Assembly: GCA_964475135.1 (NCBI GenBank)
Contig: CAYYWL010000011.1
Location: forward strand, 1-53,213
DNA: 53,213 nt
From: TMED14 sp964475135
Lineage (GTDB): Bacteria > Bacteroidota > Bacteroidia > Flavobacteriales > Schleiferiaceae
Direction: 5' to 3'
The notes below the pieces were generated by a model. That model saw nothing but the letters and a program-made list of their open reading frames with translations. It was not told where the DNA came from and did not search any database. Of the stretch, positions 41,165 through 49,281 are shown one piece after another. Made by a program: the position numbers and the translations under genes. How positions within the stretch are numbered: position 1 is the first letter of the stretch; each line of letters starts with the position of its first letter.

Positions 41165-42799
41165 ATGCGTAATTGGATCGCATTATTTGCTTTGGTTTGC
41201 GGAAATTGGGCTGGTGCCCAGTGCTCCGTGGACGTCGTGCGGGACAGCCTCTATGGCTGCGCGGGCGACAGCGTGACGCTTGAAGCTATTGGATCAGGGC
41301 CCTTCAGTTGGAGTCCAGCCTCCAGTGTTTCGTGCGACACGTGCACTGTGACTCGGGTGCGCATCGGGTCGACGGCGTCGAGCATTACGGTTTCCACGCA
41401 GATGGGGGCGACGGTTCCGGCGGTAAATGGCAACTTTAGCCTCGGAAACACGGGGTTCACGTCGCAGTACATCAACAACCAGTTCTCGATTTGGAACGAG
41501 GGCACCTACGCCGTCGGGCCCAACCCCAACGCCGTGCACCCCAACTTTGGAACGTGGGGCGACCACACGACCGGGACGGGTAACTACATGATTGTCAACG
41601 GTTCCGTGCTGCCCAACCGCACCATTTGGCAGCAGACCTTGACCTTTCCGGGCGGAGCCCAAGTGACCATGTCGTACTGGGTCCTCAGTTTGGCCCTGCC
41701 CCCAGGAAGCCTCAGGGTGATGGTCAACGGAACCCAAGCGGGCACGGCCCAAGCCGCGCCGTCCAGTGTGGGCACCTGGAGCTTGCGCACGCAAACCTTT
41801 ACGGCGCCTGCGAATGGCGTGTGCACCATTGCGCTTCAGGCGGTAACGACGGCAGGGTCGGGCAACGATTTTGGGCTTGACGACATCAGTTTCTCGTACG
41901 CCTGCACGGCGAGCAAGCCGGTGTGGCTGGTTCCGAATCCGAAGCCCAACGCACTGGCCTGGGTGAACCGCACCAGTGGCTGTGAGCCGCTCTGCGTGAC
42001 GTGGCACGACGTGAGCAGTGTTCCCGGCGGCCAAGTGGCGGCACGCTTATGGGATTTCGGCGACGGAACCACTGATACCGCGAAGGACCCCGAGCACTGC
42101 TACGCGGTTCCGGGCACCTACCAGGCGACGCTTACCGTGTGGTCCGATTCGGGATGTGTGGCGTCAGCCACTGCGCTTCCGCCTGTGACGGCGCATCCAC
42201 AGCCGGTGGTGGATGCGTTCTGGTCCATTCCGGGCGGAACCTGGTTCCGCGACACCAGTTTACTTATTCCCTACGACAACCCCACCCTTGCGCTTACGGT
42301 AGGACTGGATTCATCTGTGAGTCCGTGGACCTTGTCGCCTGGATCGTCGATGTGGGTGGACTGGGGCGACGGCCCGCGTGAGGTTCGGGGATTTGGCGGT
42401 TCCGGCCCGCCCCAACTGGCATTCAGCCACACCTTTACGCCTCAAATTCGCTACGAAATTTGTGTCGGACTTCAGACGAGCCAGGGATGTGCGGACACGC
42501 TCTGCTTTACGGTGCTCGGTAGCCCCGGAATGGAGCTTCCCAACGTGTTTACACCCAATGCAGATGGTCGTAACGATCAGTGGGCTCCCAACTATATTGC
42601 CGTGGATTGGGTTGAGTGGGAAGTGCGCAACCGCAACGGCGCCGTGATGGCCACCGGCTCCCGACCCGAGGATTTTTGGGACGGGACCTACCACGGACGC
42701 CCCGCCGCCGACGGAGTTTACTTCGTCATCGCCAAAGCTAAGAACGTGAATGTGCTGGACCCCGTGGTACTGACCACTGCGCTGCATTTGGTGCGCTAG
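41165..42799 (+). CDS. T9SS cargo protein with PKD domain and gliding-associated C-terminal domain
   Basis: 544 residues. Signal peptide MRNWIALFALVCGNWAGAQ. A jelly-roll-like region (about 85-245) contains LTFPGGAQVTMSYWVLSL and GLDDISFSY. A PKD domain (about 265-330) has LWDFGDGTTDTAKDPEHCY and YQATLTVWSDSGC. The C-terminus MELPNVFTPNADGRNDQWAP... DGVYFVIAKAKN is the type B (CHU_C, gliding motility-associated) sorting domain for outer-membrane export. Cys-rich N-terminal part (CSVDVV, GCAGDS, CDTCTV). Ligand unknown; a surface adhesin is one possibility. Confidence 0.88.
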   Translation: MRNWIALFALVCGNWAGAQCSVDVVRDSLYGCAGDSVTLEAIGSGPFSWSPASSVSCDTCTVTRVRIGSTASSITVSTQMGATVPAVNGNFSLGNTGFTSQYINNQFSIWNEGTYAVGPNPNAVHPNFGTWGDHTTGTGNYMIVNGSVLPNRTIWQQTLTFPGGAQVTMSYWVLSLALPPGSLRVMVNGTQAGTAQAAPSSVGTWSLRTQTFTAPANGVCTIALQAVTTAGSGNDFGLDDISFSYACTASKPVWLVPNPKPNALAWVNRTSGCEPLCVTWHDVSSVPGGQVAARLWDFGDGTTDTAKDPEHCYAVPGTYQATLTVWSDSGCVASATALPPVTAHPQPVVDAFWSIPGGTWFRDTSLLIPYDNPTLALTVGLDSSVSPWTLSPGSSMWVDWGDGPREVRGFGGSGPPQLAFSHTFTPQIRYEICVGLQTSQGCADTLCFTVLGSPGMELPNVFTPNADGRNDQWAPNYIAVDWVEWEVRNRNGAVMATGSRPEDFWDGTYHGRPAADGVYFVIAKAKNVNVLDPVVLTTALHLVR

Positions 42800-42800
42800 G

Positions 42801-43511
42801 CTAAACCCCTAAGAGTTCCGCGATTCCATGAAGGCCTTTGTAGCTACGGGTCGCGGGCGACATGGTCGCAAGGCTGGCGACAATTCGCGCACGGACTTCA
42901 TCAGAAAGTTCGGTCCATGGCGTCATTGAAACTCGGACGCTAAATCCAGCCCAAGCTTCGCCAAGTGCTTGAATGACTTGGAATTCTGTGCGAAAGTATA
43001 CTTCGTCCATACAGCTCGCGGGTTGCCGAGGATAGTCGGGATGCTGGCTTAACGTCGGCAATGAGGTGAGGGTCCAAACACCGCGTTCAAAGCAGGCCCC
43101 GGGTCGTGACATAGCCGCGCTGATCCCTGCACTAGCCGCGCGAAGGGCATCGCCGTCGGCGACTGGGGCATGAACTGAGGCAAAGTCGAACCCGAGCTTT
43201 GCCGTGGGTCGAAATCCGCTGGGGAAGGCAAACGCAATCGCCTTGAGGACGCCGCGGTGGAGCAGAGCGATGTCTTCGGAGCACGATAATGCGAGCTCTT
43301 CAAGGGAGGCTTCAGAGTGGCCGAGGTGCGCGGCCAATAGTTGGATGCCGTCGGCCGCATCGTCCGTTGCACCAATAAGGTCAGTGCCAAGGGGACCGTT
43401 GAATTCGGCCAACTTCTGCTCGCGTAGCGCAGCCGAAGGGCGAGTGCTGAACAGTGCGGTAGACCGGATAAGGTCGGGACCCACGCTAAACGGAATGCGA
43501 ACGGGGTCCAT
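42801..43511 (-). CDS. DUF3445 protein (heme-dependent oxidative N-demethylase-like)
   Basis: 236 residues. Blocks SEDIALLHRGVLKAIAFAFP, GFRPTAKLGFDFASVHAPV, FERGVWTLTSL and VYFRTEFQVIQALGEAWAGF match the order and spacing of DUF3445, the family of heme-dependent oxidative N-demethylases. It is shorter than the roughly 300 residues usual for the family. The start at 43511 (MDPVRIPFSV) lies 7 nt after the T9SS cargo gene stop. It ends 1 nt from the convergent 42799 stop. The substrate is unknown. Confidence 0.72.
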   Translation of the reverse strand: MDPVRIPFSVGPDLIRSTALFSTRPSAALREQKLAEFNGPLGTDLIGATDDAADGIQLLAAHLGHSEASLEELALSCSEDIALLHRGVLKAIAFAFPSGFRPTAKLGFDFASVHAPVADGDALRAASAGISAAMSRPGACFERGVWTLTSLPTLSQHPDYPRQPASCMDEVYFRTEFQVIQALGEAWAGFSVRVSMTPWTELSDEVRARIVASLATMSPATRSYKGLHGIAELLGV

Positions 43512-43518
43512 TCTGGAC

Positions 43519-44484
43519 TTAGTCGAGCAGGATGACGCGCTGGCTTGCGATTCCCTGGGGCGAAGAAGCGCGAAGAAGGTACACGCCAGACTGCAGTCTA
43601 GAAGTAGGAATTTCGGATTTGCCCGTGCGAACAACTCGACCGTTCATGTCGATGAGCTCAAGGCGGTCAATTGATCCTACTGTTCTGCAGCGCAGTGTAG
43701 ATCCGCGCGGAGCTGGATTCGGCACCACATCAATGCGCAAAGGAGCGAATTCAGCTGCATGAAGCTGGCTGGCATCTATAACCTGTAAGGTCCATCCTGA
43801 ACGCGTTTTGAACACTAAGAATCCAGTGCTGTCAATGGTCAGTGAGTCGCAGTACGTGTCGGTGCAGGTCAGTCCGTTTGAAGTGGTGGTCGCTGCGGTA
43901 AGGCACACGTAAAAGCTACCAGGAGCACTGTAGAAATGGCTGGGAAAAGGGCCAGTCGCGGTTCCGCCGTCGCCAAAGTCCCAGGCATAGGCGGTGGAAG
44001 TTGTCGCAGCTGGGCCTGAATAGGCTACCGAAGACGCATTGACAAGGTAAACCATGCCCGCTGCCGCTTGGTTGGAATCAGGATAGAACAATGCGTTGCA
44101 GCTAAGTACAGTTCCGCTACCGCTGCCGTTCGCACAAAGTACAAACGGGCTGTTGATGGTGAGTACCGAACCGGTGTTAGGACTGTAGCTAAAGGTGTTT
44201 GAGAGTGTCGCCCCGTTGCAATCAGTGGTGGATACCACGACCGTTCCGATCACTCCAGGCAAGAGTAGTGAGTCACCAAAAAAGCCTGAGCTCGACGTGG
44301 TATAGGTGTTGGTGAAGGTGATTCCCGAAGTACCTGGCGCGGGGGCGGCCGATACGGTGACGACGTGGTTGGCGACGGGGGCTCCCGCAGAGTCGGTTAC
44401 ATTTCCAAAAAGGAGGCCGACCACGCTTTGCGCGTGGGTAAAGAGACTGCTAACCGTGAATACTAGGGCGATGAGTTGCTTCAT
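43519..44484 (-). CDS. T9SS cargo protein with PKD domain and type A sorting domain
   Basis: 321 residues. Signal peptide MKQLIALVFTVSSLFTHAQS. First an Ig-like carboxypeptidase-regulatory-type region (LFGNVTDSAGAPVANHVVTV), then a PKD domain (YAWDFGDGGTATGPFPSHFY), then a type A C-terminal domain (IDVVPNPAPRGSTLRC, LELIDMNGRVVRTGKSE, LQSGVYLLRASS). Probably a cell-surface or released protein. It has a TAGGTTTG element 4 nt before the ATG. Confidence 0.87.
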   Translation of the reverse strand: MKQLIALVFTVSSLFTHAQSVVGLLFGNVTDSAGAPVANHVVTVSAAPAPGTSGITFTNTYTTSSSGFFGDSLLLPGVIGTVVVSTTDCNGATLSNTFSYSPNTGSVLTINSPFVLCANGSGSGTVLSCNALFYPDSNQAAAGMVYLVNASSVAYSGPAATTSTAYAWDFGDGGTATGPFPSHFYSAPGSFYVCLTAATTTSNGLTCTDTYCDSLTIDSTGFLVFKTRSGWTLQVIDASQLHAAEFAPLRIDVVPNPAPRGSTLRCRTVGSIDRLELIDMNGRVVRTGKSEIPTSRLQSGVYLLRASSPQGIASQRVILLD

Positions 44485-44488
44485 GCTG

Positions 44489-44496
44489 CAAACCTA
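44489..44496 (-). promoter_or_regulatory. -7 element of the cargo gene at 44484
   Basis: TAGGTTTG on the minus strand, an exact TAnnTTTG match, separated from the ATG by CAGC. Confidence 0.55.
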
Positions 44497-44602
44497 CGCT
44501 TTTGAAATTGCTGCGGCAATGCCGCTTTTCGAGCGAGTACAACGGGGGTTAGCATGTTTAGCACTAAAATTGCATGAATTCTGCGTTAGGCAAACTTTAT
44601 CC

Positions 44603-46828
44603 GTGCATTTTCTCAAACAAGTACTCCCGTACGTACGTGCCGCCAGCTTTATGTTCGGCGTCGGAATCACTGTGCGCGGACTTGCGCAGGCACCTGCACC
44701 GACTGAGGACACTCTGGACCTGCGTGAAGTGGTGATTTCTGCTGCGCGGTGGAAGCAAACGGCCGAACATATTCCGTCTCAAGTCGCGGTGGTGCTCCCC
44801 AAACAGATTGCCCAATTTCAACCCCAGACGGCAGCGGATTTACTCGGTATTTCGGGTAAAGTATTCATTCAAAAAAGCCAGCAGGGCGGAGGAAGCCCCA
44901 TGATTCGCGGATTTGCCACGAACCGACTCATCTATTCGGTGGACGGAGTGCGCATGAACACCGCCATCTTTCGCGCCGGAAACATTCAAAACGTGATCAA
45001 CCTAGACCCCTTTGCGATGGACCGCGCAGAGGTGGTATTCGGTCCTGCCAGCGTGATGTACGGGAGCGATGCCATCGGGGGCGTCATGAGCTTCACCACC
45101 CTTCAACCGGTGGTCGGAACCAAAGGCGTCCACGGCAGCGCGCAAGTCCGCTACTCGTCGGCCAACAGCGAGCAAACGGGACATGTGGACCTGCGCTACG
45201 GTGGCCCTAAGTGGGCGGGAATCACGAGCCTGAGCCGTTGGGACTTTGGTCATCTGCGCCAAGGCAGCCGTGGCCCAAAGGACTACATCAAGGCCCGCTA
45301 TATAGAGGTGACACCCGATGGCGATGTAGTTCGCATTCAAAGTGACTCTTTGCTGCAGGTTCCGACAGGCTACACCCAACAAAATTTGATGCAAAAGCTC
45401 GTGTACGTGCCCGCCGCGGGTTGGGAACTTCAGTACGGACTTCATCATTCGGAGACGTCGGACTACGGGCGCTACGACCGCCACAACCGGGTCCGCAATG
45501 GCTTGCCACGCTACGCAGAATGGAACTATGGACCGCAGCGCTGGACCATGCACAATCTGGCGCTTCGGCGCGAAGCAAAACGTCGCTTTGCCGATTTGTG
45601 GACGCTTCGCGTAGCCGCGCAGCGGTTCGAAGAGTCGCGCATCGATCGCGTCTTGAACTCGCCAGAACGCACGACGCAAACTGAACGAGTCGGGGCCTAT
45701 TCAGTCAATTGGGACGCCACTAAAGAAAGGAGCGCTACGCACACTGTTTTTTACGGAGCCGAGGGCGTTTGGAATGCGGTAAATTCAAATGGGATTGTCG
45801 ATGACATTTTCAGCGGACTACAGACGGTTACCCATTCTCGCTATCCTCATTCGACGTGGTATTCAGTCGGTATGTATGCTACCGAGGCCTGGGCTGTAAC
45901 GCCAAAGACCACGATTACAAGTGGCCTTCGCGCCAACGCCGTGGGCTTGGACGCGGACTTCTCTCAGAATTTGGACTTTTTTCCGCTTCCGTTTGCCACG
46001 GCTGAGGTTCGTGATGCAGCAATGACTGGAAGTTTTGGCGCAACCTACCGCCCCACTGCGGACTGGATCATCAAGGCGAATCTTGGAACTGCCTTTCGTG
46101 CCCCCAACGTAGACGACCTCGGAAAAATTTTTGATTCGTCGCCTGGAATGGTGGTTGTTCCGAACGACAACCTCAAGTCAGAATACGCGTACAATGCCGA
46201 CGTGGACGTCGCGAAGCTGTTCGGAACGTGGTTGAAAGTCGATGTGGCGGCATATGCTACCCTTCTCGAGAATGCCTTAGTACGGCGCCCCTACACGTTG
46301 GACGGGCACGACAGCATCATGTACGGCGGAGAAATGAGCCGGGTTGAGGCCGTGCAAAACGCCGCGATCGCCCGAGTGGTGGGTACTTATTTCGGAATGG
46401 AAGCACGCCTTAGCAAGACCTGGTCCACAAAGCTTTCGTACAACGTACAGCGCGGGGTCGAGGAACTAGACAATGGGGAGCTCAGCCCTTCACGGCATGC
46501 GGCACCTGGCTTTGGGTTGGGTCGTTTGACCTATCAAAAAGGGAAGTTCCGCGCGGACCTCACCTCGCAGTTTCAAGCGGCCCGAAGCAACGACGAATTG
46601 GCCTGGGAGGAGCGTGCCAAGACCGAGATTTATGCGCTTGACGCCGAAGGAAACGCCTACAGCCCCGCGTGGTACACGCTCAATGCACGTGCAAGTATGG
46701 AGCTCAAGTACGGAGTGACCCTGAATGTGGGCCTTGAGAACATTACGGATCAACGCTACCGCCCCTACAGTTCGGGAATTTCGGGGGCTGGCCGAAACGC
46801 AGTAGTCGCACTTGCCGCGCGGTTTTAG
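44603..46828 (+). CDS. TonB-dependent outer-membrane receptor (heme/siderophore type)
   Basis: About 741 residues from a GTG at 44603, which gives a signal peptide (HFLKQVLPYVRAASFMFGVG, cleaved after AQA). The plug domain has DLLGISGKVFIQKSQQGGGS, MIRGFATNRLIYSVDGVRMN and VVFGPASVMYGSDAIGGVM. The barrel has FRAPNVDDLGKIFDSSPGMV and ends with a terminal phenylalanine (ALAARF). The style resembles the hemoglobin/heme receptor group, but the substrate is an inference. The frame is open upstream to 44306, antisense to the cargo gene, which is unlikely to be used. Its stop overlaps the convergent oxidoreductase by 4 nt. Confidence 0.88.
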   Translation: MHFLKQVLPYVRAASFMFGVGITVRGLAQAPAPTEDTLDLREVVISAARWKQTAEHIPSQVAVVLPKQIAQFQPQTAADLLGISGKVFIQKSQQGGGSPMIRGFATNRLIYSVDGVRMNTAIFRAGNIQNVINLDPFAMDRAEVVFGPASVMYGSDAIGGVMSFTTLQPVVGTKGVHGSAQVRYSSANSEQTGHVDLRYGGPKWAGITSLSRWDFGHLRQGSRGPKDYIKARYIEVTPDGDVVRIQSDSLLQVPTGYTQQNLMQKLVYVPAAGWELQYGLHHSETSDYGRYDRHNRVRNGLPRYAEWNYGPQRWTMHNLALRREAKRRFADLWTLRVAAQRFEESRIDRVLNSPERTTQTERVGAYSVNWDATKERSATHTVFYGAEGVWNAVNSNGIVDDIFSGLQTVTHSRYPHSTWYSVGMYATEAWAVTPKTTITSGLRANAVGLDADFSQNLDFFPLPFATAEVRDAAMTGSFGATYRPTADWIIKANLGTAFRAPNVDDLGKIFDSSPGMVVVPNDNLKSEYAYNADVDVAKLFGTWLKVDVAAYATLLENALVRRPYTLDGHDSIMYGGEMSRVEAVQNAAIARVVGTYFGMEARLSKTWSTKLSYNVQRGVEELDNGELSPSRHAAPGFGLGRLTYQKGKFRADLTSQFQAARSNDELAWEERAKTEIYALDAEGNAYSPAWYTLNARASMELKYGVTLNVGLENITDQRYRPYSSGISGAGRNAVVALAARF

Positions 46829-47832
46829 TGCACGCTGAGGGCCGGCTTAATGTGCTCGCCGATGAGCTGGATGCTGCGCAGCAGTTTTTCACGCGGAAGT
46901 TCCGCGTTGTCCATCTGAAAGGTTACGCGGTCAATGCCACCCAGAGCTTCGGCATGGCGCAGGATTTTCTCTCCGACTTCGTCGGGATCGCCGACCAGCA
47001 GCGCTCCCGTTGGGCCGTTCTGGGCGTCGAAGCGCTCGCGCGACACTGGCGGCCAACCGCGTTCGCGGCCGATGCGGGTAAAGGTTTTGGCGTAGCCGGG
47101 AAAGTAGTCCTGGACCGCCTCTTCACGGCTCGGAGCCACATAGCCCAGCGAATGCAGGCCCACCTTGAGCTTTTCGGGAGCATGCCCCGCTTGGGCCCCT
47201 GCGGCCCGGTAGAGGTCGACGGCGCGGCGAAAGCGGTGGGTTTCACCCCCGATCACGGCCACCATTAGCGGCAGCCCGAGTAGGCCAGCGCGCACAAACG
47301 ACTCCGGGGTTCCGCCCACCCCGACCCAAATGGGAATTTCAGGCTGCAGCGGGCGAGGGTACACCGCCTGGTCATGCAAGGCCGGACGGAATTTGCCCGA
47401 CCACGTCACCCGCTCCTCGGCGCGCAACTTTAGGAGCAGTTCCAATTTTTCGGCGAATAGGGCGTCGTAGTCGCTGAAGTCCAGGCCAAACAACGGGAAG
47501 GACTCGGTGAAGGATCCACGGCCCACCACCATTTCGGCCCGCCCCTGGCTCACCAGGTCCAACGTAGCGAACTGCTGAAACACCCGCACAGGGTCTGCGG
47601 CGCTCAGCACCGTCACCGCACTGGTCAGCTTGATGCGCTGGGTGCGCGCGGCGGCGGCGGCCAAGATGACCGAGGGGGCGGAATCCAAAAATTCTGCTCG
47701 GTGGTGTTCTCCAACACCAAAGACGTCGAGCCCGACGCGGTCGGCTGTTTCGATGCGTTCGAGGAGGTGCTGAATCGCCTCCACGGGTTGTTCGTGCTCG
47801 CGCGAGGCGAAGCTGTCGATTCCGAGTTCCAT
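46825..47832 (-). CDS. LLM-class flavin-dependent oxidoreductase (luciferase-like)
   Basis: 335 residues. Belongs to the bacterial luciferase-like TIM-barrel family using FMN (or F420 in others). Blocks GLDVFGVGEHHRAEFLDSAP, SAVTVLSAADPVRVFQQFAT, GRAEMVVGRGSFTESFPLFG and VYPRPLQPEIPIWVGVGGTPE are typical. No FMN reductase is adjacent. The substrate is unknown. A TACCTTCA sequence at 47837-47844 on the minus strand lies 4 nt before the ATG and may be its -7 element. Confidence 0.88.
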   Translation of the reverse strand: MELGIDSFASREHEQPVEAIQHLLERIETADRVGLDVFGVGEHHRAEFLDSAPSVILAAAAARTQRIKLTSAVTVLSAADPVRVFQQFATLDLVSQGRAEMVVGRGSFTESFPLFGLDFSDYDALFAEKLELLLKLRAEERVTWSGKFRPALHDQAVYPRPLQPEIPIWVGVGGTPESFVRAGLLGLPLMVAVIGGETHRFRRAVDLYRAAGAQAGHAPEKLKVGLHSLGYVAPSREEAVQDYFPGYAKTFTRIGRERGWPPVSRERFDAQNGPTGALLVGDPDEVGEKILRHAEALGGIDRVTFQMDNAELPREKLLRSIQLIGEHIKPALSVH

Positions 47833-47836
47833 GGGG

Positions 47837-47844
47837 TGAAGGTA
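47837..47844 (-). promoter_or_regulatory. Possible -7 element of the oxidoreductase gene
   Basis: TACCTTCA on the minus strand, six of eight positions of TAnnTTTG, separated from the ATG at 47832 by CCCC. Confidence 0.35.
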
Positions 47845-47874
47845 GCCGACACGCGGCTACTTCCACCGGCATAG

Positions 47875-49119
47875 TTAGTGTTTAGCTACGCGCTGCGAAA
47901 CCACGGTTTCGTCAGAATGAATGCGCGCAATGTAGACGCCGGACGGCAGGTTGGCGGCATCCACGACCACGTTCTCTGTGCCCTCGGCTACGGCAAGCAC
48001 TTTGCCCTGAAGGTCGCAGAGTTCGACGCGAATGGGCGTGCCGGCGCTAACGGTCCAGCGGTCCAACGTTGGATTGGGCGTTACGCGCACCGCGTTCAGC
48101 AACGCTAATTCGTTACTTGACAGCGGAATCGCCGCGTACTTCACGTCGTCAAAAAAGAAGGTAGAGTTGGCGGAACCGTCACCGACGTTGGTGCTGCCCG
48201 CCGCAAAGTCAAACAAGAAGGTCAACGTGGGCATGTCGCTCAGTGAGCCGGCAAAATCGAACGAAAGGGTCTCCCATTCGCCTGTTTTGGTGGTTTGCAC
48301 ACTGCGTTCAACGCCCCAAAAGGGCTTCTCTGTTTTGAGGGTCACGTTGGTTCCGATGGGGGCTGAGGTCCAGACCTTCATTGTGAGCACCGTGTGGGTC
48401 CCGAAGTCGATCGGGTTGGTGAAGGTTACTTTGCTTCCGCCGAACGGAGCCCCGCGGTGGCGCACGAGTTTGGCTACGTTCGCGCTCGTGTTACCCGCAT
48501 TTTGGTGCGGATTCGCGACCACCGACAGGATCGCGCTTTCGAAGCTAAAAAAGTGGTCGGTAGTTGCTCCCGCCTCAAAGGTGATGGGCAGTCCGGCGAG
48601 TGGGGTTGCGATTCCGCCCGCGATTTGCTGGATGTTGTCGACGTAGAACGTGGTTCCGCCACCGTTGGTGAACGGCTGCGGCATGATGACCAGGTCGGCG
48701 CTGCCCGTGCAGGCGGGGATGCCAAAGTCAAACAGAAGCGTGTGCCAGCCGCCAGATACGGTCGTCACGGCATCCACTTCGCCGGTGTACGGAGCTTCAA
48801 GCTTGATTTTGATGACGGTTCCGACGGGCTGGGTCGTGTAGACGTCCATCGAAAGCACGCTGGTGCTCGCCGCCGAAAAGTCGAGCGAGGTTACGCCCGT
48901 GATTTTGCCTCCGGCCCACTGGTCAGCCACATTGACTTTGACAATTTTGGCCACGTTGGCGCTGCTGTTTCCGGTGGTGCTGGGGTTCGGAACAATCGTG
49001 AACGTCGCCCCGTCGTAGCCCACCATGCCTGCGGTGGCAGATTCAAAGTTGAACGGGAGGCTTTGGGCCATCGCAGCCGTTGCGGCAATGACGAACAGTG
49101 AAGAGTAGAGCTTGCGCAT
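47875..49119 (-). CDS. T9SS cargo protein with two tandem carbohydrate-binding-like domains
   Basis: 414 residues. Signal peptide MRKLYSSLFVIAATAAMAQ. Two homologous domains follow (about 20-170 and 175-325), each with NSSANVAKIVK / NTSANVAKLVR, a strand ending in LSMDVYTTQPVGT / LTMKVWTSAPIGT, and GGWHTLLFDFG / GEWETLSFDFA. This repeat is a jelly-roll module often attached to marine polysaccharide-degrading enzymes. The type A sorting domain closes the protein (VRVTPNPTLDRWTVS, LCDLQGKVLAVAEG, LPSGVYIARIHSD). No catalytic domain is present, so it may act as a surface glycan binder. Confidence 0.85.
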   Translation of the reverse strand: MRKLYSSLFVIAATAAMAQSLPFNFESATAGMVGYDGATFTIVPNPSTTGNSSANVAKIVKVNVADQWAGGKITGVTSLDFSAASTSVLSMDVYTTQPVGTVIKIKLEAPYTGEVDAVTTVSGGWHTLLFDFGIPACTGSADLVIMPQPFTNGGGTTFYVDNIQQIAGGIATPLAGLPITFEAGATTDHFFSFESAILSVVANPHQNAGNTSANVAKLVRHRGAPFGGSKVTFTNPIDFGTHTVLTMKVWTSAPIGTNVTLKTEKPFWGVERSVQTTKTGEWETLSFDFAGSLSDMPTLTFLFDFAAGSTNVGDGSANSTFFFDDVKYAAIPLSSNELALLNAVRVTPNPTLDRWTVSAGTPIRVELCDLQGKVLAVAEGTENVVVDAANLPSGVYIARIHSDETVVSQRVAKH

Positions 49120-49268
49120 CAGTTTAGGTTGAGCGCGGGCTTCGGTGTTGAGTACAGCGCAGTTGGAATAAGGGCGCGGACGCCGTGAATCCACTAAGAT
49201 AAACGTTAACTGCCCATTGAGGATTTTACTGGTAGCCCGAGACATTAAGTATGCGCAGGGTATTTACC

Positions 49269-49276
49269 TATTTTTG
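49269..49276 (+). promoter_or_regulatory. -7 element of the BNR-repeat protein gene
   Basis: TATTTTTG, an exact TAnnTTTG match, 5 nt (AAAGG) before the ATG at 49282. Confidence 0.55.
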
Positions 49277-49281
49277 AAAGG

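Noticed and set aside
44306..44602. Upstream extension of the TonB receptor frame
   Set aside because: It is antisense to the start of the cargo gene at 44484, and only the GTG at 44603 gives a proper signal peptide.
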